14,756 nt of DNA from Lysobacterales bacterium CG_4_10_14_3_um_filter_64_11 (GTDB lineage: Bacteria; Pseudomonadota; Gammaproteobacteria; Xanthomonadales; Xanthomonadaceae), in assembly GCA_002782905.1 (NCBI GenBank), contig PFJA01000057.1, positions 1,419-16,174 on the forward strand, in the 5' to 3' direction. Positions 1 through 7,484 of the stretch are shown in pieces; the stretch's first letter is position 1; each line of letters opens with the position of its first letter. The translations under genes were made by a program, and so were the position numbers. The notes beneath the pieces were generated by a model that saw only the letters and a program-made list of their open reading frames with translations, searched no databases and was not told the origin of the DNA.

Positions 1-1850
1 GAGTTCAGAGGCGACAGGTCGATGGCGGACTGGCGCAGTGTATCGATCGAGGCTAGCAATACGTGCGCCAGCAAGGGGTTGCCGGCCGCCTGCGCCAGCG
101 CCGTGAGTTCGCCGGCACGCGCGCGCAATGCCGCGTGCGCGCGTTCGCCGTGGCCGCTGCGGTATTCGATCTGTGCCAGCAGGTGGTCGCGTTCAAGCTG
201 TTCGCGCCAGCTCAGGTGTGCGGCGATAGCATGCAGCAGACCCCTGGCCTGCGCCGGCCGTCCAGCCTGTACTGCCAGCGCGGCGCGGATCAGACCACGC
301 TGTGCGATATCCACCGACGGCTGCCGGGGCGGGTCGTCCGCTTCGGTGCCAACGGCGGCACGGGCTTCGTCGGTGCGCCCGGCGCGCAGCAACACAGCGG
401 CTCGCAGCACACCGGCGCGGGTGATCTCCTCGGCCATGGCCAGTTCGCGGTACACGGCAAGTGCCGCATCGACTTCGCGCAAGCCGCTCTCGGGTTGACC
501 CTCGCTCAGCGCGATCTGCGCGAGCAACAACCGTGCCGCGGCCACCCGTGCCGGGGCGTGACGCGCATCAAGCAAGGTCAACGCGCGCTCAACCGCAGCC
601 TTGGCATCGCCGAACGCGCGCAGCTCGCTGAACAGCGCCGCCAGACGCAGCAAGGTATTGGCCTGCCAGCGTGGTTCGGCGGCGGCGGCAAAGCGTTCCT
701 GTGCCTGTTGCAAGCGGTGCATGGCTTCGCCGATCGCGCCGCGATCACGCGCCAGCCCGGCCAGTTCAAAGTGCGCACGCCCCTGTATGGTCAGCGCCTG
801 TGCGCCTTGCGCCAGCGCCAGGCTGTCGCGCAATAGCCGCTGGGCGGCATCCGCCTGTCCGCGCGCCTGTTCCACCGCAGCATAATCGATCCCGGTAGAT
901 GCCAGTTCCAGCGTTTCGTCCAGCGCATCCAGCCGCGACGTGGTCCACGCATAGCAGGCGGTGGCCTGATCGAGCCGGTTGAGGTAATGCAACGCCAGGC
1001 AACGAGCATTTTCCAGCCGCACGCCAAAATAATGATCGCCCTCTGGCGCGCTGGGCGGCGCGCGGGCGAGATCGAGTACGTCGCTATACCGGCCGCTGCG
1101 ATTGTGGTCCTCCGCGGCCCCGACCCGCGCCGCACTGGCGCGCTGCGCATCGTCGATCGCCTGCCACGCCTGCGCAACGCGTGCAAACGCGACGCTGGCG
1201 TCGGCGGCGCGGCCAGCCAGCAGCAATGCCTGCGCATGCAGGTGTTCGGCCAGTGCGCGGGTGCGCTCGTCGAAGGCACTGCTCGAAACCGCTGCCAGCA
1301 GCGCGACGGGGAAAGCATCACGCAGGCTGCCAACGCCGCCACCCAGACGCGCGGCGAGTGCGCTGGCCTGCCCGAACCACTGCCATTGCATCTTGGCTGC
1401 GTGCGGATCGCAATACGCGATTAGTTCAACTGCACCGGCACCAAGGCCAGGTCGCAACCGTTTGATCGCCAGCCGCATCGGCTGCCGCACCTGAAACACC
1501 GTGCTGCCGTAACGCGGTGGTGTTTGTACCGCACGTTGCGGCGCGGCGCTGTCGATAACCAGATCCTGCCCCGCTTCGCGCACCTCCAGAATCGCGCTCG
1601 TCGGCAGGTCGGGCGGGATGTCCACGTCGAGTACCGTCGCTGCCGGCGGCAACGACAGGCGCAGCGTAGCGGGATTCGTGCAATCCAGCGCCAGGCCAGG
1701 TGCCGGTGTCGATGCGATCGCCGGCAATGCAGCAAAGCACGCCAACCACACAACGACGCGCAAAATACGCAGCGCGGTGCCGCGCAGGGGACGGGCGGAA
1801 ACGCATCGCGCCGCGCGAAGGTCGTTGCCTGGGGCAGTAATGGTGGGCAT
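1..1850 (-). CDS. Exported TPR-repeat protein, probable N-terminal part of a CHAT-domain protein (partial, runs off left edge)
   Basis: One reading frame stays open from an ATG at 1850 to the window edge (616 complete codons, no stop), while both other minus frames are broken repeatedly. An upstream in-frame stop (1889-1887) limits the start. Residues about 27-48 form a Sec-type signal peptide (hydrophobic RVVVWLACFAALPAIA, AxA-like cleavage near residue 47) behind a long basic n-region; no good ribosome site precedes the ATG, so the true start may be later. Residues about 57-150 look beta-rich. From about 160 to the edge the protein is alanine/leucine-rich helical repeat with A-x-x-x-A/G-x-x-x-x-A-L spacing typical of TPR units. 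It is the last visible gene of a sigma-factor operon, 52 bp after the secreted-protein gene. In related bacteria such signal-peptide/TPR proteins beside ECF sigma genes often end in a CHAT (caspase-like) domain. That domain would lie outside the window, so CHAT is an inference. Confidence 0.75.
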   Translation of the reverse strand, partial: MPTITAPGNDLRAARCVSARPLRGTALRILRVVVWLACFAALPAIASTPAPGLALDCTNPATLRLSLPPAATVLDVDIPPDLPTSAILEVREAGQDLVIDSAAPQRAVQTPPRYGSTVFQVRQPMRLAIKRLRPGLGAGAVELIAYCDPHAAKMQWQWFGQASALAARLGGGVGSLRDAFPVALLAAVSSSAFDERTRALAEHLHAQALLLAGRAADASVAFARVAQAWQAIDDAQRASAARVGAAEDHNRSGRYSDVLDLARAPPSAPEGDHYFGVRLENARCLALHYLNRLDQATACYAWTTSRLDALDETLELASTGIDYAAVEQARGQADAAQRLLRDSLALAQGAQALTIQGRAHFELAGLARDRGAIGEAMHRLQQAQERFAAAAEPRWQANTLLRLAALFSELRAFGDAKAAVERALTLLDARHAPARVAAARLLLAQIALSEGQPESGLREVDAALAVYRELAMAEEITRAGVLRAAVLLRAGRTDEARAAVGTEADDPPRQPSVDIAQRGLIRAALAVQAGRPAQARGLLHAIAAHLSWREQLERDHLLAQIEYRSGHGERAHAALRARAGELTALAQAAGNPLLAHVLLASIDTLRQSAIDLSPLN

Positions 1851-1902
1851 GGCGGTCGTTGCGACGCGGCCAACGCGCGGCGCGCCTCAGTGGACAGGCG
1901 GA

Positions 1903-2790
1903 CTACCGCTCGACCGGCTCGTGGCCACCACCGGTATCGGTTTGCAGCCCTGGACCTTCGCTTCCCGTTGTCGGAGCGGCACGCTGGGCTTGCTGACCAG
2001 CGCGCGCTGGCATCGCGCTTCGCGCCGCCGCTTCGGCGCGCGGCAGTACCTGTACCCGGCTGGGCCGGACACAACGCGCATCGCTATCGGCGTTGACGCA
2101 CAACGTCGCCGGGCCCGGCAGGTGCGCGGCCAGACACTGTTTGTCGCTGTTGTCGAACACCTCAACCAGATACGATTTGTAGCCCTTGATGTTTTGCAGA
2201 TAAACGTAAAACTCGTGGCTGTTTAGCGGATGGCCATTGGCGCTGACCGCGCTGCTCTTGAGCCACACCGATTCACGTACGCCGTGTGGGTTGTTGATAG
2301 CGTTGAACCGCCCCTTGAGCGTGCCCAAGCTGGTGTTTTCGATCTTGAACACCATGCCCCCGGCACTGCGGACAATCCGCAGCCGACTCCCGTTGCCGTT
2401 GGGATCGATGATCGCAACCGGCTTGCAGAGCGCGCCTTGGTTCACGACGTGCTGCGCGCTCAGGACGACCGGGCAGCGCGTGATCCAGAATTCGCTACCC
2501 AGCTTGAGCGCCTGGATGTGGGTGCTTGTCGCGCCACCGCTGGCGGTCGGCTCGCTGCGCAGCAGCTTGCGCGGCGCGCTGATCTGGGTGGAATCCATGC
2601 CGACGAATTGCGTGCCGGCATCGTAGAAGCAACGCGGGGTCGGTTGTTCCAGCGGGTCGGATAGCTGCGCGAGTTTTTGCGGCATCGCTTGCGCTTGCGG
2701 CCCGCGCACCTGGCCGGTTGCCGACTGCGCCGCAACGACAACCGCTGCGGCAAGGAGCACCCTGGAAACGCGTTTATTTTTGGTCATCAT
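1903..2790 (-). CDS. Secreted protein of unknown function
   Basis: A 295-residue protein that I do not recognise. It starts with ATG-ATG (2790 or 2787) behind a good GAGGAG ribosome site and overlaps the upstream membrane-protein gene by 4 bp (ATGA), so translation is probably coupled. A signal peptide is clear: basic MMTKNKRVSR, hydrophobic core VLLAAAVVVAAQSA, cleavage near residue 23-27. The mature part holds six cysteines (54, 106, 122, 219, 231, 240), compatible with disulfide bonds in the periplasm or outside the cell. The middle (about 95-215) is rich in beta-forming residues. The last 45 residues are low-complexity Ala/Arg/Gly/Pro, like a disordered tail. The position between the anti-sigma-like gene and the exported TPR gene suggests it works with them, for example as a sensor or partner, but no function can be read from the sequence. 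Confidence 0.8.
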   Translation of the reverse strand: MMTKNKRVSRVLLAAAVVVAAQSATGQVRGPQAQAMPQKLAQLSDPLEQPTPRCFYDAGTQFVGMDSTQISAPRKLLRSEPTASGGATSTHIQALKLGSEFWITRCPVVLSAQHVVNQGALCKPVAIIDPNGNGSRLRIVRSAGGMVFKIENTSLGTLKGRFNAINNPHGVRESVWLKSSAVSANGHPLNSHEFYVYLQNIKGYKSYLVEVFDNSDKQCLAAHLPGPATLCVNADSDARCVRPSRVQVLPRAEAAARSAMPARAGQQAQRAAPTTGSEGPGLQTDTGGGHEPVER

Positions 2791-3446
2791 TCACTCCTCA
2801 TTCGGTCATTCGGCAGTGCCAGCGTGCGCGACACGATCACGCCAGCACGGCTGTATTCGATGCGTGGGGCGGGCTTATCGCCGAGCTTCGCGCGCGGTAA
2901 CAGGAAGCTGGCGAAGCCATCCGGCGAAACCACCAGCGCCAGCGCCGCCTGCCCGGCCAGATGCAGGGTGACGTGCTCGGCATCGGCCGGCAGGCCCACT
3001 TCGACCAGCACATGGCTGCTGCCCGCCGCGCCGGGATGCACCAGCGGCGGGCTATCGACGCCGCGCAGGGTGTCGAACACGATCCGCTGCGGGCTGGCGA
3101 TGACCAGCGCGGATTTCCCACCAATCGAGAGCGGCCCGGCCAGCATCAGGCCCAAGCCCCAGGCCGCAACCATGCTGGCCGCCCATGCCATGGAACGCCA
3201 GCGCAGCCCGGCGTGCGCTTTTGACAGCGGCGCGACGCCACCGCGCGACGGCGACGCAGCCACCAGCGCCAGCCCATCGCGCAAATCGTTATCGGCTTCG
3301 ATCTCGGCAATGAGATGGGGTTTATCCAACAGGTACGCCTCGAACCACTCCGTTTCCGGGGCGGACAGCCTGCGTTGCAGATAGCGTTGCAGCCATGCGC
3401 GCTCCAGCCACTCGGACAGGGGTTGGTTGTTTACAATACGAGTCAC
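2787..3446 (-). CDS. Single-pass membrane protein, probable anti-sigma factor
   Basis: I take GTG at 3446 as the start (219 residues). It has a perfect AGGAGG at 3457-3452 with a 5-nt spacer, whereas the longer frame from ATG 3536 would run 23 bp into the sigma gene and lacks such a site. Residues about 10-65 (WLQRYLQRRLSAPETEWFEA and following) resemble the compact helical N-terminus of anti-sigma factors, where a Y-L-x-x-R/E-L-S-x-x-E pattern is common. No HxxxCxxC zinc motif is present, so it is not a zinc-binding (ZAS) type. One hydrophobic segment (about 85-106) would place the N-terminus in the cytoplasm and a roughly 110-residue beta-rich domain in the periplasm. The gene lies directly downstream of the ECF sigma gene, the usual place for its antagonist. 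The anti-sigma role is inferred from layout and topology. Confidence 0.7.
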   Translation of the reverse strand: MTRIVNNQPLSEWLERAWLQRYLQRRLSAPETEWFEAYLLDKPHLIAEIEADNDLRDGLALVAASPSRGGVAPLSKAHAGLRWRSMAWAASMVAAWGLGLMLAGPLSIGGKSALVIASPQRIVFDTLRGVDSPPLVHPGAAGSSHVLVEVGLPADAEHVTLHLAGQAALALVVSPDGFASFLLPRAKLGDKPAPRIEYSRAGVIVSRTLALPNDRMRSE

Positions 3447-3451
3447 AGACG

Positions 3452-3457
3452 CCTCCT
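3452..3457 (-). promoter_or_regulatory. Strong Shine-Dalgarno that decides the GTG start at 3446
   Basis: The minus strand reads AGGAGG, a perfect anti-16S match, 5 nt before GTG 3446. It supports a start 30 codons downstream of the first in-frame ATG and leaves a 67-bp gap after the sigma gene instead of an overlap. Confidence 0.75.
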
Positions 3458-3513
3458 CAAGCGGTGCGCGGTGCCCCTGCCTACGGTCAAGTGTCACGGC
3501 AGGGCGATTTGTC

Positions 3514-4110
3514 TCACTGCATGTCCGCAATGCCACGCCGCAACAGCAATTCTTTCATTCGCGCACGGGCGCGATGCAGTACCCGGTGAAAATGGTCCGG
3601 CTCGATCGACAACGCGGCACAAACCGCATCGCGATCCTCTTCATTGAGGTAATAGCGACGCAGCACCTCACGATCGCGCTCCACGCCCAGTTCCGCGAGC
3701 ATGCGCTGCACGCCATCGCGCAATTGCGCGCGGCGCGCATGATCGGCAGGTTGCTCGGGATCGGGCAAGGCCTCGGGCGACTCCGCATGACCATCATTCT
3801 CGCCGCGTCGGCCACGGCGCCGATATTCGGCAGTCACCGCAAACACCGCCGTACTGCGCACATAGCCCGGCAGCGCTGCAGCCTCGTTCAACGCGTTCTC
3901 GCGCAGCCGCTGGATGACGGTATGCAGCACATCCTGAACGATGTCATCGACGATCGGGTCGCCGGGGCGGGCATGGCGCCGCACCAATGCGCGCACACCG
4001 GCCTGAAAAGCCAACACGAACTCGGTTTCGGCGGCACCATCGCCCGCGCCGATGCGCCCGACCAAGGCAACGCAATCGAGTGTGCCTGAACGTTCCGCTT
4101 GCGCTTCCAT
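3514..4110 (-). CDS. ECF-type RNA polymerase sigma factor
   Basis: A 198-residue protein of normal ECF sigma length. Residues about 26-100 match sigma region 2: the DPIVDDIVQDVLHTVIQRL stretch corresponds to the region 2.1/2.2 core-binding helix, followed by a basic segment ending EYRRRGRRG like regions 2.3/2.4. An acidic/proline linker (about 104-126) leads to region 4 (about 128-190), where EREVL-like and YYLNEEDRDAVCAALSIEPD positions precede a recognition helix rich in His/Arg (HFHRVLHRARARMKEL). ATG 4110 is preceded by a run of six G (4124-4119), 8 nt away, which can act as a ribosome site. It is the first gene of the leftward operon, so it probably controls the operon, including itself, and is held by the membrane protein downstream. 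The signal and regulon are unknown; I do not assign an ECF group. Confidence 0.88.
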   Translation of the reverse strand: MEAQAERSGTLDCVALVGRIGAGDGAAETEFVLAFQAGVRALVRRHARPGDPIVDDIVQDVLHTVIQRLRENALNEAAALPGYVRSTAVFAVTAEYRRRGRRGENDGHAESPEALPDPEQPADHARRAQLRDGVQRMLAELGVERDREVLRRYYLNEEDRDAVCAALSIEPDHFHRVLHRARARMKELLLRRGIADMQ

Positions 4111-4229
4111 CTGCGATGCCCCCCGCTACGTGCATCGATCGATTGCTACCGCACAAACCGGCATTCGAGCACGTAACTCGTTGGCATACCGTGCACCGTG
4201 CGCCCCACGCTTGGTACTCCCGCGACCGT

Positions 4230-4235
4230 AGCATA
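4230..4235 (-). promoter_or_regulatory. Possible -10 element upstream of the sigma-factor operon
   Basis: The minus strand of the 225-bp gap 4111-4335 contains TATGCT (in GGTTATGCTACGG), a 4/6 match to the sigma-70 -10 box, 119 nt before the sigma start codon. No convincing -35 box lies 16-18 nt upstream and no clear ECF-type GGAAC/CGT pair was found on this strand. The only other structure in the gap is a 12-bp palindrome, CAACGCGCGTTG, at 4324-4335 beside the preceding stop codon. Weak call. Confidence 0.2.
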
Positions 4236-4335
4236 ACCGTCGATCACCCCACTACGCGAACTGTCGCATCGCCACCGATGCACAACAGCGCGGGGAACCA
4301 TCGCGCGAGCATGGAGCGCCACGCAACGCGCGTTG

Positions 4336-5538
4336 TCAGCCTCCGCTTGCTACCCCCGCCAGCCACTGCCGCAGCGGCGCGATGCGCCCAGCCAACCCCA
4401 GCAGCGGGCCACGCATCAGGGTCGGCACCAGCGCGTCGTTGGAAAACACGCGATTGATTGCGTCGAAGCTGTAGGCGGCCAGCGTGTTCTCGCTGCGGCG
4501 TTGCCGCTGGTATTGCGCCAATCGGTGTGCCGCGCCGAGATCGCGTGCGCCGGCGCGGGCCAGCACCGCGCGCAGCGCCGCGACATCGCGCAGCCCAAGA
4601 TTGACGCCCTGCCCGGCCAACGGGTGTACCGCATGCGCAGCGTCGCCAGCCAGCAGCACCCGGCCGGCCACGTAATCGCGCGCCAGTTGCCGGCGCAGCG
4701 GAAAGGTAGCGCGCTGCGACACGTCCAGCACGTCACCCAGGCGCGCAGCGAAGCCGCGGCTGAGTTCACGGCAAAAATCAGCGGGATCCAGCGCAGCGAG
4801 CCGTTGCGCCTCGCTCTCGGGCAGGGTCCACACGATCGAGCTGACATGGCCCGGCGCCGAACCGGGCAACACATCATGCCGGCACGGCAGAAACGCGAGC
4901 GGGCCGCTCGGCAGAAAGCGCTGCCACGCAGTGTCCTGATGCGGCAACGCGGTGCGCACGTAAGCCACCAGCGCGCGCTGCTGGTAATCATGCACGGCAC
5001 AGGCGATGCCGAGTTGCTCGCGCACCCGCGAGGCGGCACCATCGGCGGCCACCGCCAGCGCCGCCGACAAGCGCACGCCACTGCTCAGCGTCACCCGCAC
5101 CCGGTCGTCGTGGTTATCCAGTTCGGCCAGCCGATCCGGGCAATAGCGGCGCACATTCGCTTCACGGCCAAGCGCCTGCCAGAGGCGATCCACCAGCAGC
5201 GCGTTTTCGACGATCCAGCCCAGGCATTCACGGCCCAGTTGATCGGCATTGAAGGCCAGTTCGCCACCGGCAGCGGCATCCCACACCCGCATCTGGCGAT
5301 AGGCTTGCGTGCGTGCCGCCAGTACTGCCGGCCACACGTCCAGCGACTGCAACAAGGCGGCGTTGTCCGGCGCGAAGGCGAACACCCGCAGGTCTGCCGC
5401 GTCGGCATCCCACGGCGCCGGCTCGTGCGCTTCGATCAGCGCCACGCGGCGGCCATCGCGGGCCAGCGCCAAGGCGGCGCTGGCGCCGACCACGCCGGCA
5501 CCGATCACGATCACATCGAACGCCTCGCTGCGAGTCAT
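4336..5538 (-). CDS. UbiH/UbiF/VisC (COQ6) family FAD-dependent hydroxylase, ubiquinone biosynthesis
   Basis: A 400-residue flavoprotein monooxygenase, the normal family length. It shows the N-terminal dinucleotide-binding GxGxxG (VIGAGVVGA, residues 11-19), the family DG motif (VAADGAASRVRE, about 163-174) and the C-terminal GD motif (LLAGDAAHAVHPLAGQG, about 295-311). Enzymes of this family hydroxylate the aromatic ring of polyprenylated ubiquinone precursors with O2 and NAD(P)H. The GDAAH..PLAGQGVNLG form fits the UbiI/UbiF side of the family better than UbiH. Which ring position (C5 or C6) it acts on cannot be settled here, so no symbol is given. ATG 5538 overlaps the upstream ubiH stop by 4 bp (ATGA), showing a two-gene operon with likely translational coupling. 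The next gene downstream, the sigma operon, begins after a 225-bp gap. Confidence 0.88.
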   Translation of the reverse strand: MTRSEAFDVIVIGAGVVGASAALALARDGRRVALIEAHEPAPWDADAADLRVFAFAPDNAALLQSLDVWPAVLAARTQAYRQMRVWDAAAGGELAFNADQLGRECLGWIVENALLVDRLWQALGREANVRRYCPDRLAELDNHDDRVRVTLSSGVRLSAALAVAADGAASRVREQLGIACAVHDYQQRALVAYVRTALPHQDTAWQRFLPSGPLAFLPCRHDVLPGSAPGHVSSIVWTLPESEAQRLAALDPADFCRELSRGFAARLGDVLDVSQRATFPLRRQLARDYVAGRVLLAGDAAHAVHPLAGQGVNLGLRDVAALRAVLARAGARDLGAAHRLAQYQRQRRSENTLAAYSFDAINRVFSNDALVPTLMRGPLLGLAGRIAPLRQWLAGVASGG

Positions 5539-6737
5539 GGCGAACGCGCCAAGGCCGGCACCCAGCCGCGATAACCCATGGCACCACTGACCAGCGGTGC
5601 CTTCAGCCCGGGCAGGTGTTCGAGCGCAACAAAGCCGAGCGAGCGCAGCAGGTGCATCGAAAATCCGCGGTTGGCGGTGATCCGCGCCAAGCCATCGCTG
5701 AACGCGAGCGTGCGCTCGCGATCCTCGCGGCGTTGCTCGACATGGCGCGACAGGCGCTGTGGCTCGCCCGGATCGCCACCGTCAGCCAGCAGTTCGGCCA
5801 GGCACAGCGCATCGCGCAGCCCAAGGTTGAACCCTTGCGCACCGATCGGATGGATGGTCTGCGCGGCATTGCCGATCAACACCGCGCGCGGCGCAATCAA
5901 TTGTTTCGCCAGTACCCGCCGGATCGGATAGGCAACGCGCTTGCCAACCCGCACGAAGCGCCCGGCACGGCTACCGAAGCGCTGTTGCAGCAGCGCGAGG
6001 TAATCGGCATCCGACAACACCGCCACCGCTTCGGCCTGATCGTGCGCCACACCCATTACGCTGCCGTACAACCCATCCGGGCGCGGCAGCAACGCCAGTG
6101 GCCCGCTGTCGGTGAAACGCTCGAACGCCTGGCCATCGGTTGCGCGACTGCTGGCCACGGCCGACACCATCAGCGTTTGCTGGTAATCGGTGACCTCGCT
6201 GCCAATGCCCAACGCCGAGCGCACGAAACTCTGGCTGCCATCGGCACCTACCAACAAACGCGCAGCGATCGTCTGCTCGCCGCCTTCGCGGTGCAGACGC
6301 ACCCGCCAATGATCCGTGCCGGATTGCAGCGCCAGCACCTTGGCCGGGCAATAACGGGTCAGCGCCGGCAAGGCGTTCACCGCAGCCTCCAGCCCCTGAC
6401 CGAGATCACGCGCCACCACCACACCGCCGAATCGCTCGCGACCGTAATCGTTTGCGTGCAACCGTACCGCGCCAAAATCACCGGCACGACTGACGTGGAT
6501 GCGTTGCACCGGTGCCGGTGGCTGCTTGAGGTGCCTGAGCACCGCCAATCGTTTCAGCGCGTTGAGGCTGGCATCGGCCAGCACCAGATTGCGCTCGTCG
6601 AAGCTCGGCCGTGCCTGCGTGCCATTATCGGCCGCGATCGCTTCGATCAGCGCTACATCCAAGCCGCTGCCATTCAGGGCACAGGCCAGGCCCGCGCCAA
6701 CCAGACCGCCGCCGATGATTACGATGTCGTGTTGCAT
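5535..6737 (-). CDS. ubiH: 2-octaprenyl-6-methoxyphenol hydroxylase UbiH
   Basis: A 400-residue FAD-dependent monooxygenase of ubiquinone biosynthesis (C1 hydroxylation of the ring). Visible motifs: GxGxxG-type IIGGGLVGAG (7-16), the UbiH-like FDERNLVLADASL (46-58), the DG motif LLVGADGSQS (161-170), and GNAAQTIHPIGAQGFNLG (289-306). The GN in place of GD in the last motif is what E. coli UbiH has and separates it from UbiI/UbiF, so the symbol is reasonably firm. The frame is open further upstream to 6905, but ATG 6737 is preceded by GAGGAA about 9 nt away and matches the family N-terminus (MQHDIVIIGGG); the extra upstream residues are basic and non-conserved. It is first in a two-gene operon with the paralogue downstream and is transcribed divergently from the DUF6580 gene. 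Confidence 0.9.
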   Translation of the reverse strand: MQHDIVIIGGGLVGAGLACALNGSGLDVALIEAIAADNGTQARPSFDERNLVLADASLNALKRLAVLRHLKQPPAPVQRIHVSRAGDFGAVRLHANDYGRERFGGVVVARDLGQGLEAAVNALPALTRYCPAKVLALQSGTDHWRVRLHREGGEQTIAARLLVGADGSQSFVRSALGIGSEVTDYQQTLMVSAVASSRATDGQAFERFTDSGPLALLPRPDGLYGSVMGVAHDQAEAVAVLSDADYLALLQQRFGSRAGRFVRVGKRVAYPIRRVLAKQLIAPRAVLIGNAAQTIHPIGAQGFNLGLRDALCLAELLADGGDPGEPQRLSRHVEQRREDRERTLAFSDGLARITANRGFSMHLLRSLGFVALEHLPGLKAPLVSGAMGYRGWVPALARSP

Positions 6738-6831
6738 GTGAGTGTTCCTCAAAGACGCCACCCGACGTGCATGCTGCACCTCATGCTGGGCAGCGTTGCT
6801 GCGGGTTACGGCTTTTGCCGCCACCCTGCGG

Positions 6832-6837
6832 TATGCT
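6832..6837 (+). promoter_or_regulatory. Possible -10 element for the DUF6580/adenosyltransferase pair
   Basis: In the 152-bp divergent gap after ubiH, GGTATGCTAAT carries TATGCT, a 4/6 match to the -10 consensus, 52 nt before ATG 6890. No good -35 box at 17 nt. The same TATGCTA string occurs before the sigma operon on the other strand. A short palindrome GTGCA-TGC-TGCAC lies at 6767-6779. Weak call. Confidence 0.22.
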
Positions 6838-6889
6838 AATCGGCGATAGCAGACATTCGCCATGGATCGCCGCACCGATGATAGAACAT

Positions 6890-7480
6890 ATGCCAACACG
6901 CCCAAACACCCACCTGTTGCATCTGCGCACGATGCTGCTCGCTGGCATGATTTTGCTTGCCGCGCTGAGCCGGCTGCTGCCGCATCCGCCGAACTTTTCG
7001 CCGGTGCAGGCGATGGCGCTGTTCGCTGGCGCGTGGTTTGCCAGGCGGCAATTGGCGCTGTTGGTGCCGCTGCTGGCGATGCTGCTCTCGGACGTGCTGC
7101 TTGGCCTGCTCCACGGCGGCATCTATTTCGATTATTTCGTCAGCGCCGGTTTCTGGCTGGTGTATCTGGCCATGGCCGCCTGCGCGGCGCTCGGCTTTGC
7201 CCTGCGTGGCCGTGCCAGCGCACCACGGGTGCTCGGGTATGCGCTTGGCAGCTCGTTGCTGTTCTTTGTGATTACCAACTTCGGTGCATGGCTGGCCGAC
7301 ATCGCCAGCGCCGCGCCGATCTATGCACCAACGTTGAGCGGGCTGGCCGCAGCTTACATCGCCGGCATCCCGTTCCTGCAAAACACCATCGCCGGCGCGC
7401 TGCTGTTCAGCGCCATGCTGTTTGGCGGCTTTGCCTTGCTGCGTCGGCGCATCCCGGCGCTGCGCGCGCAAACTGCCTGA
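6890..7480 (+). CDS. Small multi-pass membrane protein, DUF6580 family; possible B12-related transporter
   Basis: From ATG 6890 the protein has 196 residues and about six hydrophobic segments (roughly 14-30, 37-50, 53-73, 82-105, 112-132 and 150-184). The pattern SRLLPHPPNFSPV (27-39), followed by ALFAGAWF, a SDVLLG segment, ITNFGAWL (128-135) and PFLQNT (161-166), is what I know as the DUF6580 family of uncharacterised inner-membrane proteins. Size and topology resemble substrate-binding S-components of ECF-type vitamin transporters. The next gene, 4 bp downstream, is a cobalamin adenosyltransferase, so a role in uptake of cobalamin or a precursor is a reasonable guess but not shown. There is a single cysteine, Cys98, in a membrane helix. 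The frame is open back to 6767, but that extension is non-hydrophobic and not family-like. No clear ribosome site supports 6890 over ATG 6878. Confidence 0.75.
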   Translation: MPTRPNTHLLHLRTMLLAGMILLAALSRLLPHPPNFSPVQAMALFAGAWFARRQLALLVPLLAMLLSDVLLGLLHGGIYFDYFVSAGFWLVYLAMAACAALGFALRGRASAPRVLGYALGSSLLFFVITNFGAWLADIASAAPIYAPTLSGLAAAYIAGIPFLQNTIAGALLFSAMLFGGFALLRRRIPALRAQTA

Positions 7481-7484
7481 CTTC

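Noticed and set aside
63..836. 257-residue plus-strand open frame
   Set aside because: Lies opposite the continuous 616-codon TPR gene, which has a signal peptide and repeat pattern; the plus frame shows neither.
1421..2074. Minus-strand open frames at 1421-2074 and 1426-1806 as alternative genes
   Set aside because: They are in the two other minus frames of the TPR gene and stop well before its end; the frame starting at 1850 is the only one open to the edge.
4111..4335. A gene or small RNA in the gap between the sigma operon and the ubi operon
   Set aside because: No frame with a ribosome site and no stable hairpin followed by a T-run; only a weak -10-like box and a 12-bp palindrome were seen.
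5313..6839. 508-residue plus-strand open frame opposite the ubi genes
   Set aside because: Antisense to two clear flavoprotein genes with all motifs intact; low-complexity Arg/His/Gln translation and no recognisable domain.
6738..6889. Cobalamin riboswitch upstream of the DUF6580/adenosyltransferase pair
   Set aside because: The gap is too short for the usual element and has no B12-box-like GCCACTG or matching paired arms; only a 13-nt palindrome at 6767-6779 was found.
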